From contig NZ_CP041352.1 of the NCBI RefSeq assembly GCF_009746125.1, positions 2,712,436 to 2,776,435 on the forward strand: DNA of 64,000 nt, in the 5' to 3' direction. The notes beneath the pieces are model-generated. The model had not been told where the DNA came from. It ran no database searches and was given only the letters and a program-made list of their open reading frames with translations. The DNA comes from Casimicrobium huifangae (GTDB lineage: Bacteria > Pseudomonadota > Gammaproteobacteria > Burkholderiales > Casimicrobiaceae). Within the stretch, counting starts at the first letter, position 1, and each line of letters begins with the position of its first letter. The position numbers were made by a program, and so were the translations under genes. Shown in pieces: positions 26,582 through 35,570 of this stretch.

Positions 26582-27568
26582 ATGAAATTGCTTCATACCT
26601 TTGCCCGTCTTTGTGTAACCAGCGGTGCCGCCGCCTTCGCAGTGCTGCCGTGGGCCGTATCCGCTCAGCCGGGTTGGCCCGCCAAACCAATCCACTTCAT
26701 CGTGCCTTATCTGCCGGGCGGTACCACCGACATCGTGGCACGCATCGTCGGACAAAAGGTCAGCGAAAAGCTCGGCCAGCCGGTGATCGTGGAGAACCGT
26801 GCCGGTGCCGGCGGCAACGTCGGCATGGACGCGGTGGCCAAGGCGGCACCGGACGGCTACACCATTGGCTTTGGCGCAATCTCGACCAATGCGCTGAACC
26901 CGCACGTCTACAAGGCGATGGCGTTCGATCCACGCAAGGATTTCGCGGGCATCAGCATGCTCGGCTACTCGACCATCGTGCTCGAAGTGCCCGCCGACAC
27001 GCCCATCAAATCGGTGGCTGACCTCGTCGCTTTCGCCAAGAAGAACCCCGGCCTCACCTACGGCACTGCCGGTGCCGGCACTTCGATGCACTTGTCCGGC
27101 GTGCTCTTCGCGCAGACAACGCAAACCGATCTGACCCACGTTGCCTACAAGGGCAGCAACCCGGCCATTAACGACATGATCGGCGGCCACATCAAGGTGA
27201 TGTTCGACAACCTGCCAGCCTCGCTGCCACACATTCAGTCTGGCAAGTTGCGCGCACTCGCTGTCGCAGGCGCAGCGCGCTCACCCTCGCTGCCGGACGT
27301 GCCCACGCTCGCAGAAGCTGGCCTCAAGGGTTACGCCGTAGACCCGTGGTTCGGTGTCTTCGGCCCGGCTGGCATGCCGCCTGTCGTCGTGCAAAAACTC
27401 AATCAGGCGTTTGTGGAAGCGCTGGCGATGCCCGAAGTGAAGGAGAAATTGTTGCGTGCAGGATTTACGCCGAAGAGCTCGTCTGCGGCCGAGCTGGATG
27501 CGCTGGCGCGCGCTGAATACGAGCGTCTTGGGAAGACTGCTCGGGATGCGAAGATGACGGCGGAATAG
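26582..27568 (+). CDS. Bug/TctC-family tripartite tricarboxylate transporter binding protein
   Basis: A 328-aa periplasmic protein. The signal peptide ends VSAQ. The mature part has the Bug signature IHFIVPYLPGGTTDIVAR, GQPVIVENRAGAGGNVG, KAAPDGYT and MFDNLPASLPHIQSGKLRALAV. Such proteins are massively expanded in Burkholderiales and bind carboxylates. No TctA/TctB permease genes are adjacent, which is normal for orphan Bug genes. The ligand cannot be predicted. Confidence 0.92.
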   Translation: MKLLHTFARLCVTSGAAAFAVLPWAVSAQPGWPAKPIHFIVPYLPGGTTDIVARIVGQKVSEKLGQPVIVENRAGAGGNVGMDAVAKAAPDGYTIGFGAISTNALNPHVYKAMAFDPRKDFAGISMLGYSTIVLEVPADTPIKSVADLVAFAKKNPGLTYGTAGAGTSMHLSGVLFAQTTQTDLTHVAYKGSNPAINDMIGGHIKVMFDNLPASLPHIQSGKLRALAVAGAARSPSLPDVPTLAEAGLKGYAVDPWFGVFGPAGMPPVVVQKLNQAFVEALAMPEVKEKLLRAGFTPKSSSAAELDALARAEYERLGKTARDAKMTAE

Positions 27569-27660
27569 ATTCGTTCTGATGCTTCTTCGGATCGCATGGC
27601 CCGGACGTATCGAGGGCTACATATCGCGTAGTCAGAATCATCGGTAATGTTGATTCGCGA

Positions 27661-27966
27661 CTACGCGGTTGCTAACCCACGCAAAATCTTCGGATGCTTG
27701 ACCGCAACCCGCAGCAAAGTTTGGGCAGCGCCCGTAGGATCGCGTCGCCCCTGCTCCCAATCCTGAAGCGTGCGAACCGACACGCCGAGCAATTCGGCAA
27801 ACTCGCCTTGCGTGAGACCCGTGCGTGCGCGCGCCTCGGACGCTGCGGTAACGATGACTTGCGTCGTGCGTGCAGCACGCCCTGACTTCATCTGCTTCAC
27901 GGAGGCAAGCAGATCGTCCTGAAACTGCTTCAGTTCATCAGTGGCGGCTTTTGCGCTTTTCATCAT
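27661..27966 (-). CDS. XRE-type antitoxin (HigA/NadS-like)
   Basis: A 101-aa protein with a C-terminal Cro/CI helix-turn-helix (ARTGLTQGEFAELLGVSVRTLQDWEQGRR, here described from about residue 48 to 76). It is the second gene of a toxin-first pair and overlaps the toxin gene by 29 nt. It should bind the toxin and repress the operon at the TACGGCA/TGCCGTA dyad upstream. Confidence 0.88.
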   Translation of the reverse strand: MMKSAKAATDELKQFQDDLLASVKQMKSGRAARTTQVIVTAASEARARTGLTQGEFAELLGVSVRTLQDWEQGRRDPTGAAQTLLRVAVKHPKILRGLATA

Positions 27967-28279
27967 CGCTCTCCAAAACAGCGGCCTTGAGTTTGTTCAA
28001 AAAGGCTGTGGGTAGATTGTCAAATTTGGCTTTGCTGTAAACGATCAGGAGCCAAATTTTGCCGTCGTCGAGTACGTTGTAATAAATCACTCGAGCACCG
28101 CCCCGTTTGCCCATGCCCTGCCGCGCATAACGTACCTTGCGAAGGCCACCCGTTTCCGGGATCACCGCGCCGCTCATCGGGTTATTGGCGATCCAGCCAA
28201 TGAATTCGTCACGCTCTGTGTCTGACCAGATGGCCTGCGCATAACGCACGAAGACATCAGTTTCGACGACGGTAAACAT
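27938..28279 (-). CDS. RelE/HigB-like toxin
   Basis: A 113-aa toxin of the RelE/HigB superfamily. It has FVRYAQAIWSDTERDEF, GGLRKVRYARQGMGKRGGARVIYY and IWLLIVYSKAKFDNL, the DUF1044-like pattern. It lies upstream of and overlaps the antitoxin, the HigBA order. The ATG is 6 nt from a perfect TATAAT, so the message is probably leaderless. Confidence 0.87.
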   Translation of the reverse strand: MFTVVETDVFVRYAQAIWSDTERDEFIGWIANNPMSGAVIPETGGLRKVRYARQGMGKRGGARVIYYNVLDDGKIWLLIVYSKAKFDNLPTAFLNKLKAAVLESDDEKRKSRH

Positions 28280-28285
28280 TTTTTA

Positions 28286-28304
28286 ATTATACGGCAATGC
28301 CGTA
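28286..28304 (-). promoter_or_regulatory. HigBA-like promoter and operator
   Basis: TATAAT on the minus strand (28286-28291) ends 6 nt before the toxin ATG at 28279. A perfect 15-bp dyad TACGGCA-A-TGCCGTA (28290-28304) touches the -10 box and extends into the spacer, the expected place for an autorepressor. No good -35 box is seen. Confidence 0.65.
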
Positions 28305-28311
28305 CCAACGG

Positions 28312-29946
28312 CTATCTGTTATCGGTGCGCTTCGCCGGCGCCGCAAACCACTCCGACTCCGGCACGATCTTGGGCTTTTCGGGGTCTTCGAAGTAGTTGG
28401 GCGACATGATCTGCACGCCGTACTTGTTGAACGTGTCCTGGATGGCGGCGTAGAGATCGCTGGTGACGCGGGCGCGGGCGGCGGGTCGGTCGGCGCTGAC
28501 GTAAACGACCAGTTTGTAGGCGACATAGAAGTCCGACAGCGCGGTCTGCACCACGTAGGGTTCAGGTTGCGCGCCGATCTCGGGGATGGTTTTCGCAGCT
28601 TCGAGCAACATGGCGTGCACCTGCCGCCAAGCTACGTCGTAGCCGATGGTGATGGTGGTGTCGAGCACGAAGCCGGTGCCCGGTGCAACGCGCGAGAAGT
28701 TGCGCGTCACGTTGGCGAGCACTACCGAATTGGGTAGCGCGATTTCCTCGCCCATACCAGTGCGCAGGCGCGTGACGAACAGGCCCAGCTCGGTCACCGT
28801 GCCTTCACAATCCTGAATGCGCACGTATTCGCCCACCGAAAGTGCGCGGGTGTAGACCAGCATCACGCCGCTTGCAATCTGCCCGATAACACCCGAGGCC
28901 CCAATCGACACCATCAAGCCAAGGATGACGGTGAGGCCCTTGAACGCTTCGGTCTGTGCGCCGGGCAGGTAAGGATAGGCCATCGCCAGAGCGAATAACC
29001 AGAGCGCGGCGTTGACGATGCGGCGGGTGGACGGCGCGGTGTGCGCATCCAGCATGCCAAAACTGGACTTTCCAGCACCCACATGGGCAAAGAACTCGGT
29101 GGAAATCTGGGTCGCGATCCACGCCACCAAAAAGACGATGGCCGCAATGAATACGCCCGGCAGGGACGCGCCAATGGAATTGACCGCCTGCAACGCCAGC
29201 GCGGAGAAGGATTGCAGCAGGCTCTCGCCCATCGGCCGCGTCAGCACGAACTGCTCAAGACCATAGGTCAGGAACGCGAAGACGGCAAACAGGCTGAGGA
29301 TCCAGGCGAGCAACAGAAAGGTGCGCGACACCGAGGAGATGAATAACGCCGAAAGCCGGCGGCTGTCGCCAGCGACGGCAAGCCCTTTGAGGCCGCTGGC
29401 CAGTCGTGCCGTCATCGCACGGCGCAGAACGCGCACGACGCGCCAGATCAACAGCAGCGCAACGACCAGAACGGCAGCCGCCAGCGCTGTCCGGCCGGCC
29501 GCCGCCCACACGGCGCGCATGTCACGACGCTCACGCGACTCACGCCACGCCTTCTGCAACAGGCGCGATGCCTGGTTGGCCAAGTCTGCAGTCGTCTCCC
29601 CGGCAGCAAGCCGCGCGTCACCGGGCGCCACCGTGAACATGGGTTTGCCATCCAGTTCGATCAACACGCCGCTGTCGGACGCCTTGACCGATGTCCACCC
29701 TTCGCCGCCCTCGTCAAATGCCCGGTCAATCCGTTGCCGCGCTGCATCGGCACGATCCGATGGTGTGAAAGCGCCCAGCGTTGCGCGAAACACGTGAATG
29801 GTCCGGTTGCCCACCACCAGCGGTGCCTCGGGGGGCGTGGTGGCGTCGGCCGCGTGCGACGTGCCCGTGGCCAGCAACGCAACCGCAACGGTGACGAATT
29901 GCCAGCAGCGCATCAACATTGCGTGTGCCGTTTTGCGATCAGTCAT
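28312..29946 (-). CDS. MscS-family mechanosensitive channel
   Basis: A 544-aa inner-membrane protein. A signal-like N-terminus and a periplasmic domain of about 130 residues come first. Several transmembrane helices follow (about 165-185, 210-235, 250-275, 320-345), then the MscS pore helix ASGVIGQIASGVMLVYTRALSVGEYVRI and the cytosolic beta domain with GTVTELGLFVTRLRTGMGEEIALPNS. It would release solutes on osmotic downshift. The ATG at 29946 is chosen; the frame is open to 30030. It ends at 28312, just beyond the toxin-antitoxin operator. Confidence 0.9.
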   Translation of the reverse strand: MTDRKTAHAMLMRCWQFVTVAVALLATGTSHAADATTPPEAPLVVGNRTIHVFRATLGAFTPSDRADAARQRIDRAFDEGGEGWTSVKASDSGVLIELDGKPMFTVAPGDARLAAGETTADLANQASRLLQKAWRESRERRDMRAVWAAAGRTALAAAVLVVALLLIWRVVRVLRRAMTARLASGLKGLAVAGDSRRLSALFISSVSRTFLLLAWILSLFAVFAFLTYGLEQFVLTRPMGESLLQSFSALALQAVNSIGASLPGVFIAAIVFLVAWIATQISTEFFAHVGAGKSSFGMLDAHTAPSTRRIVNAALWLFALAMAYPYLPGAQTEAFKGLTVILGLMVSIGASGVIGQIASGVMLVYTRALSVGEYVRIQDCEGTVTELGLFVTRLRTGMGEEIALPNSVVLANVTRNFSRVAPGTGFVLDTTITIGYDVAWRQVHAMLLEAAKTIPEIGAQPEPYVVQTALSDFYVAYKLVVYVSADRPAARARVTSDLYAAIQDTFNKYGVQIMSPNYFEDPEKPKIVPESEWFAAPAKRTDNR

Positions 29947-29962
29947 GACTTCTACGCTCCAG

Positions 29963-32242
29963 TCACGGAACCATTGGCAGGATCGCAGCTTCGACCGCAC
30001 TGGCGGAAAGCCGCGTTGCGCCCGGCCCAAGCGCGTTTGCGGTCAGTGCGTTGCCACGAAGGCCGAGCAGATAGCGCAACACGATCACGCCGTCGTACTG
30101 CGCTTCGATCAGCCCGTTGCCATCCACATCCAGCAGCGGCGCCAGGGTATCGAGATATTGCGTCACTAGCGTTGGCGTGCTCCGCGTTGCCGCGTTGCCG
30201 ACTGCAGCTGCAACCAGAGCGCTACTGCTGTGCCCAAGCAGATAGCGCACGGCCAGCACGCCGTCGGTCGCGGCCCGATAAGCGCCATTGCCATCAACGT
30301 CAAGTCGCAGCGCCAGCGTCGTCGGCGCAAACGTGGCCGTCACCATCGTCGCAGTGCCGGCGGTGACGGTGCAGACGCCGGTACCGATGCAGGCGCCAAG
30401 CCAGCCGACGAAGACCGAGCCCGCCGCTGGCGTTGCGGTCAATGTGACGCTGGTCGGGCTGGCGAACGCCAAGGTACATGTGCTGCCGCAGGTGATGCCC
30501 ACCGGATTGCTCGCGACGCTGCCGCTCCCCGTGCCCCGGATCGACACCCCCAGCGTGTTGCTGCCCGGCTGCACCGTCCAGATGCGCGAGCTCTGCGGGC
30601 GCGCCAGCGTCAGTGGTGTGCTGTCGGTCACGCGCAACTCGACGCTGTGCGTGCCGCTGGCCGGCACCGTGTAGTTGAAGCGAACCACGCTGCCATGTAC
30701 TGCGGAGTCAACCCGGATCACGCTGCCATCCACCAGCCAGGTCGCGGTGAGGCCGCCGGCAGCCACTGAGCCCGCAAGCAGCGCACGAAAGCTGAGTATC
30801 GAACCACCGGTTGCGTTCACTGTCGCTCCGGTCGGGATTGCGCCCGGTTCGATCAGGCTGACACCTGTCGAGGGCACGCCCCAGCCTGGGCCGTACAGCT
30901 TCTTGACGAAGGCCTCTCCGTCGACCCGACAGAACGGGCGGCCCAACGCCCGCATGATGCCGTTGTAGCACTGCCGGTACATGCCGGTGGTCAGGTAGCG
31001 TGCGCCCTGCCAGAGCCCGGCGCCTAGCGCATCAGCGAGTGCAGCAGTGGTCGGAATTGCGGTTGCGGCGTCCACCCAGCCGGACCACTTCAGCAGCGCG
31101 CGATCCGTCTGGTTGCTGACGTTCACCTCGCAATTGCCGGGTGCGCTCAGATCGCTACAGGCAGGAAATCCGGGATAGGCGGTCTCATATTCATCGGCAA
31201 GTTTGGTGAAGCTGTGCCCGAACTCATGCTGCATGATCTGCACGGCGGCCGAATGCGTGGTGCCCACGCCCAGCGTGCCACCAGAGCCGCCGTATTCGCT
31301 GTCGTTCACGAGCACGAGGATCTTGTCCCAGTCGGGCGCGTTGGCGGCAGCAGTGAGCACCTTGCTGCTGCTGACAGTAACCAGTCGCCGGATGCCACTG
31401 GTGCAAAAGGTCCCGTCAAACGCGGTATCGACAACCACCACAGTGCTGCCCGGTGTCTCGGCACACGTTGGTTTGTCGGCACCGGATTGATTCGACGGCA
31501 CAAACAACCATTGCACGTTGATCAACTGCCGGAAGTCACTGTAGGGCGAAATGCCAAGCATGCCGTTCGCCAGCGCGGTCGCGTCCAGAACGAATTGCGC
31601 CTGTTGTGCGGCGGTATACCCTTCCGCGACGATCAGCAGGTCAAGGCGATTGGCTGGGTTGCCGGTTTGCGCCAGATAGCCAGTCGCGCTGCCCGCAGGC
31701 AGGGCCGCGGGCGCTACGGTTGACGAGGTCGAAAGCGCGCTCGACGGCGTGTCGAGGTCAATTTCAATCGATTGGCTGGCACCTGTCAGCGCCTGAGTGC
31801 TTGCCATCCGCCGGCTGCGCAACTGCAGCACGCGCCCCGGCTCAACCGCGAGGCGAACGACGTAGTGGCGCTCGGCGAGCGGCAAGTGGTGGCCGTCGAT
31901 ATGGTCATCACTGCCGTGAAACTCGCCGCGCAACCACGCCGAGCTGCTCGCCACGCTGCTGAACACCACATCGTTGCCGGATTTGTCGCGCACGACGACG
32001 TCCAGGTAACTGTCCTGCCGTGAGCCGAGGGCGTCAGGCGTCAATGCATCGGGCACTGCGTCCAGGTTCACATACTGGTGAGATACGACCGAGAGCGTGC
32101 CGTCGGCGGCCTCGCTGATCACGAAATAGTGGGCCGGCGCAGCAACAGCAGGCAGCGCCAAGGCGACCGTCAGCATCGTTACGACAATCGCGAGTAATCG
32201 CGACATCGCGGGCCGAAGCCGCTTGCTGGAAATTGTGATCAT
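29963..32242 (-). CDS. Secreted M64-type zinc peptidase with InlB-like and dockerin-like repeats
   Basis: A 759-aa exported protein. Its signal peptide ends PAVAA. An M64 (IgA-peptidase-like) metallopeptidase domain has the zinc motif HEFGH near residue 340, followed by LADEYE. Then come an Ig-like region, an InlB B-repeat-type domain (VFVGWLGACIGTGVCTV), and two C-terminal calcium-loop repeats, LDVDGNGAYRAATDGVLAVR and LDVDGNGLIEAQYDGVIVLR, each ending RYLLG. The repeats look like dockerin/EF-hand units. The ATG at 32242 has a GAGGG site just upstream; a GTG lies at 32251. Confidence 0.85.
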   Translation of the reverse strand: MITISSKRLRPAMSRLLAIVVTMLTVALALPAVAAPAHYFVISEAADGTLSVVSHQYVNLDAVPDALTPDALGSRQDSYLDVVVRDKSGNDVVFSSVASSSAWLRGEFHGSDDHIDGHHLPLAERHYVVRLAVEPGRVLQLRSRRMASTQALTGASQSIEIDLDTPSSALSTSSTVAPAALPAGSATGYLAQTGNPANRLDLLIVAEGYTAAQQAQFVLDATALANGMLGISPYSDFRQLINVQWLFVPSNQSGADKPTCAETPGSTVVVVDTAFDGTFCTSGIRRLVTVSSSKVLTAAANAPDWDKILVLVNDSEYGGSGGTLGVGTTHSAAVQIMQHEFGHSFTKLADEYETAYPGFPACSDLSAPGNCEVNVSNQTDRALLKWSGWVDAATAIPTTAALADALGAGLWQGARYLTTGMYRQCYNGIMRALGRPFCRVDGEAFVKKLYGPGWGVPSTGVSLIEPGAIPTGATVNATGGSILSFRALLAGSVAAGGLTATWLVDGSVIRVDSAVHGSVVRFNYTVPASGTHSVELRVTDSTPLTLARPQSSRIWTVQPGSNTLGVSIRGTGSGSVASNPVGITCGSTCTLAFASPTSVTLTATPAAGSVFVGWLGACIGTGVCTVTAGTATMVTATFAPTTLALRLDVDGNGAYRAATDGVLAVRYLLGHSSSALVAAAVGNAATRSTPTLVTQYLDTLAPLLDVDGNGLIEAQYDGVIVLRYLLGLRGNALTANALGPGATRLSASAVEAAILPMVP

Positions 32243-32357
32243 CGCCCTCACCTACCCCGTAATCCTCCTTCGTACAACGTGGAGGCTTGGTGCAAGTATC
32301 GGGCATCCAGATCACGGCGCGATCAATTTGCGCGCTCCGCAATATCAATCGCCGTTG

Positions 32358-32389
32358 CCCAAAAACAAAAACCGGCTTGCGCCGGTTTT
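32358..32389 (-). terminator. Rho-independent terminator of tRNA-Leu
   Basis: On the minus strand, AAAACCGGC - GCAA - GCCGGTTTTT forms a stable stem and is followed by TGTTTTT. It lies about 85 nt downstream of the tRNA 3' end. The flanking A-run and T-run could let it work in both directions. Confidence 0.85.
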
Positions 32390-32474
32390 GTCTGGTTGCC
32401 TTTGCTTTGCTTTGTTGCCAGCACTGAGTTACAAACTCGTCTGGCCTAACAAACTACCCAACTGCATGTGCAGT

Positions 32475-32559
<85 letters not shown>

Positions 32560-32576
32560 AATTCAGGCAAACCGAG

Positions 32577-32605
32577 ATTATAGATTGATAACGAAAAAAA
32601 CTCAA
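32577..32605 (-). promoter_or_regulatory. tRNA-Leu promoter, nested in the rnr 5' end
   Basis: The minus strand has TTGAGT (32600-32605), exactly 17 nt, then TATAAT (32577-32582), predicting a start near 32570, about 10 nt before the tRNA 5' end. This near-consensus sigma-70 promoter overlaps the proposed TTG start codon and first codons of rnr on the plus strand. Confidence 0.75.
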
Positions 32606-34936
32606 AAGACATCGACCCAAACTGCCAAAAAAGCAGGCAAAAGCACCTCACAGAAAGCGGTAAAGCCCACGTCCATCAAGGCGTCTGGCGCATCGAAAAA
32701 AAAGATTGCGGCAACGGCAAAGGCAGCCGCCGCAGTGCCTGCGAAAGTGAAGAAATCTGTTCAGGATGCTTCCGACGGGAAAAAGCGGCAACCTGCAGCG
32801 CCCAATCCATCAGTCAGCGCCGCATCGGCAAACGCCGCCGGTAAGACGACGGGGAAAACCAGTAAGTCCGCTGCAGTCAAGCCGGCTGCCCAGCCTCGCG
32901 CAAAGACTTCTGCGCAGAACGCGAACGCGTCGGGCGCCGCAAGTGCAGCGACCAAACGTAAAGCAGCACCCGGCGCAACGCCAGTCGCGGCCCGAAACGC
33001 GGTGGCGCCGCCCGCACCGGTGGTGCCGCCGAACGCGCTCGTCGGCACCATCATCGGCCACGCGGATGGCTACGGTTTCGTCAAGCTCGATCAGGGCGGC
33101 GACGACATCTTTCTCACCGAGGATGCGATGCGCGCCGTGCTGCATGGCGACCGCGTGGCCGTGCAGACCACCGGTACCACACGTGATGGCAAGACCACTG
33201 GCGAGATCGTCAGCATCCTGCAGCGGGCGAATCATCGGGTCGTCGGCAAGCTGCGCAGCAAGGATGGTGTGTGGTTCCTCGTCGCCTCGGAGCGCCGGAT
33301 CAATCAGGACATCGTTATCCCGCGCAACAAGCTGAGCACGGCCACGGTGAACCAGATCGTGGTCGTGGAGATCACCCGCCAGCCCACGCCGTACGACGAT
33401 GCGACTGGCGAGGTCGTGGAAGTGATTGGCGACGAGGATTCGTCCGACATTGAACTCGAAATCGCCATCCGCAAACACAATCTGCCTTACGTCTTCTCGC
33501 AGGCGACGCTGAAAGAAGCAGCGGCCTACGGCGACAAGGTGACGGCGGCCGACCGCAAGGGTCGTGTCGATCTGCGCGAGATGGCGCTGGTCACCATCGA
33601 TGGCGAGACTGCCAAGGACTTTGACGACGCCGTCTACGCCGAGAAGTCCGGACGCGGCTACCGGCTCGTAGTGGCGATTGCCGATGTGTCGCACTACGTC
33701 AAGCTCAACATGGCACTCGACGCCGATGCGCGCGAGCGCACCACTAGCGTCTACTTTCCGCGGCGCGTGATCCCGATGTTGCCCGAGGCGCTGTCGAACG
33801 AGCTGTGCAGCTTGCGGCCGAACGTGGATCGCCTGTGCATGGTCTGCGACATGAAGGTGAGCGCGGCCGGGCACATCACGGGCTTCGAGTTCTACGCCGC
33901 GGTGATGAACTCCAAGGCGCGGTTGACCTATACCGAAGTCGCCGCGCAATTGCCGACGCTGGAAGCGGCGAAGCCGAAAGCCGGCAGCATTGAAGCTTCG
34001 CTGAAGACACTCCATACCCTCTACAAACTGTTCCGCGAAGTTCGTGAACGGCGCGGTGCGCTTGATTTTGAAGGGCAGGAGGCGGTTTTCTCGTTCAATG
34101 ATGACGGCAGCGTTGCCAGCATTCGGCCAGCCGTGCGCAACGACGCGCACAAGCTGATCGAGGAGATGATGCTGGCGGCGAACGTCTGCACCGCGCAGTT
34201 CCTTGCTCGCGCCAAGCAGCCGCTGCTCTACCGGGTGCACGACGTCCCATTGCCAGAAAAGCTGGCGGCATTGCGTGAAACGCTGTCACTGCGCGGCCTG
34301 ACGCTAGGCGGCGGCGAACGACCATCGCCGAAGGACTACGCACTGCTGATCGAGCAGACGCGCGAACGCATCGATGCCCCCGCCCTGCATACCGTCCTGC
34401 TGCGCTCGCTGCCGCAGGCGATCTACACGCCACACAACGCGGGGCACTTTGGCCTGGCCTACGACCACTACGCGCACTTCACGTCGCCGATCCGCCGTTA
34501 CCCGGATCTGCTGGTGCACCGTGGTATCAAAGCCGTGCTGGCAGGCAAAAAGTACTCGAACGAAGACTGGGAACAGTTGGGCGATATGTGCAGCGCCAAC
34601 GAGCGCCGCGCGGACATTGCGTCACGCGAGGTCACCCAGTTCCTGAAGTCGAAATACCTAGAAGCGCACCTGGGTGAAGAGTTCAATGGCACCGTCTCCG
34701 GCGTGGTGCCGTTCGGGGCTTTCGTCACGCTGGACGAAACCTTCGCCGATGGCCTGATCCATGCCACCACGCTGCCGCGTGACTACTACGAACTGGGCCG
34801 CGACAAAGTGACGCTGGTCGGCCAGCGCAGCGGCTTCACGATCGCCCTTGGTGAACGAGTTCGCGTGAAGATCGCATCGGTCAATCCCGAGAATGCGAAG
34901 GTGGATTTCCAGTATGTTGGGCCGGCCGAGGCCTGA
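32585..34936 (+). CDS. rnr: Ribonuclease R with basic N-terminal extension
   Basis: A protein of about 783 aa. Residues 1-145 are low-complexity, rich in Lys, Ala, Ser and Thr. A cold-shock domain follows (GTIIGHADGYGFVKLD, about 154 on). The RNB exonuclease domain starts near 327, with ETAKDFDDAV and the Asp cluster for Mg2+. An S1 domain (about 697-778) ends the protein. It degrades structured RNA 3' to 5'. The basic tail normally at the C-terminus is absent; the basic segment is N-terminal instead. No ATG exists near the start: TTG at 32585 is proposed, with GTG at 32735 or 32747 as alternatives. Confidence 0.85.
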   Translation: MITKKTQKTSTQTAKKAGKSTSQKAVKPTSIKASGASKKKIAATAKAAAAVPAKVKKSVQDASDGKKRQPAAPNPSVSAASANAAGKTTGKTSKSAAVKPAAQPRAKTSAQNANASGAASAATKRKAAPGATPVAARNAVAPPAPVVPPNALVGTIIGHADGYGFVKLDQGGDDIFLTEDAMRAVLHGDRVAVQTTGTTRDGKTTGEIVSILQRANHRVVGKLRSKDGVWFLVASERRINQDIVIPRNKLSTATVNQIVVVEITRQPTPYDDATGEVVEVIGDEDSSDIELEIAIRKHNLPYVFSQATLKEAAAYGDKVTAADRKGRVDLREMALVTIDGETAKDFDDAVYAEKSGRGYRLVVAIADVSHYVKLNMALDADARERTTSVYFPRRVIPMLPEALSNELCSLRPNVDRLCMVCDMKVSAAGHITGFEFYAAVMNSKARLTYTEVAAQLPTLEAAKPKAGSIEASLKTLHTLYKLFREVRERRGALDFEGQEAVFSFNDDGSVASIRPAVRNDAHKLIEEMMLAANVCTAQFLARAKQPLLYRVHDVPLPEKLAALRETLSLRGLTLGGGERPSPKDYALLIEQTRERIDAPALHTVLLRSLPQAIYTPHNAGHFGLAYDHYAHFTSPIRRYPDLLVHRGIKAVLAGKKYSNEDWEQLGDMCSANERRADIASREVTQFLKSKYLEAHLGEEFNGTVSGVVPFGAFVTLDETFADGLIHATTLPRDYYELGRDKVTLVGQRSGFTIALGERVRVKIASVNPENAKVDFQYVGPAEA

Positions 34937-34992
34937 TTAGTCGGCAGTAAGCCCGGTTCATCCACACGCAAACGCATTCCTTCCTGCACGAA

Positions 34993-35541
34993 ATGAACCC
35001 CACTTTTGCTTCCCCCAATGAGGTCGTGAAGTTCTGGCGAGACGCTGGTCCGGAGCGCTGGTTTCGCAAGGACGTGGCGTTTGACACGCTGTTCCGCGAG
35101 CGCTTCGCGGCCGAGCATGAAGCGGCGGCGCGCGGCGATCTGGCGGACTGGCAGAACAATGCCGAAGGCGCCCTCGCGCTGCTGATCCTGCTCGACCAGT
35201 ATCCGCGCAACAGTTTTCGCAATACGGCGCGCATGTTTGCGACGGACGCTCAGGCTGTCGCCGTCGCCGACGCGGCCATCACCAGAGGCTTCGACCGTGT
35301 CGTCGGCGACGACATGAGACGCTTTTTCTACCTGCCGTTCATGCACAGCGAGCAGTTGGCCGACCAGGAACGCTCAGTGGCACTGTACCGCGCGCTCGAT
35401 GGCGACGGCTTGCGCTATGCCGAGATTCACCGGGATGCAATCGCCCGCTTCGGGCGCTTTCCGCATCGTAATCCCGTTCTTGGCCGTGCGATGACGGCGG
35501 AAGAACGGAAGTACCTCGATGAGGGCGGGTTCGCGGGCTAA
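34993..35541 (+). CDS. DUF924 family protein
   Basis: A 182-aa protein of the DUF924 family. It has the hallmark motifs VVKFWRDAGPERWF, LILLDQYPRNSFR, FYLPFMHSE and the C-terminal FGRFPHRNPVLGR. It is predicted to be a helical, soluble, TPR-like protein. Function is unknown. It follows rnr by 57 nt on the same strand and is convergent with the carbonic-anhydrase-like gene. Confidence 0.88.
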   Translation: MNPTFASPNEVVKFWRDAGPERWFRKDVAFDTLFRERFAAEHEAAARGDLADWQNNAEGALALLILLDQYPRNSFRNTARMFATDAQAVAVADAAITRGFDRVVGDDMRRFFYLPFMHSEQLADQERSVALYRALDGDGLRYAEIHRDAIARFGRFPHRNPVLGRAMTAEERKYLDEGGFAG

Positions 35542-35570
35542 CCGTTCCCGTTTGCACGCCCGCTTGGCGT

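Noticed and set aside
32810-34240. A 476-codon minus-strand frame inside rnr
   Set aside because: Antisense shadow of rnr; no family and composition dictated by the coding strand.
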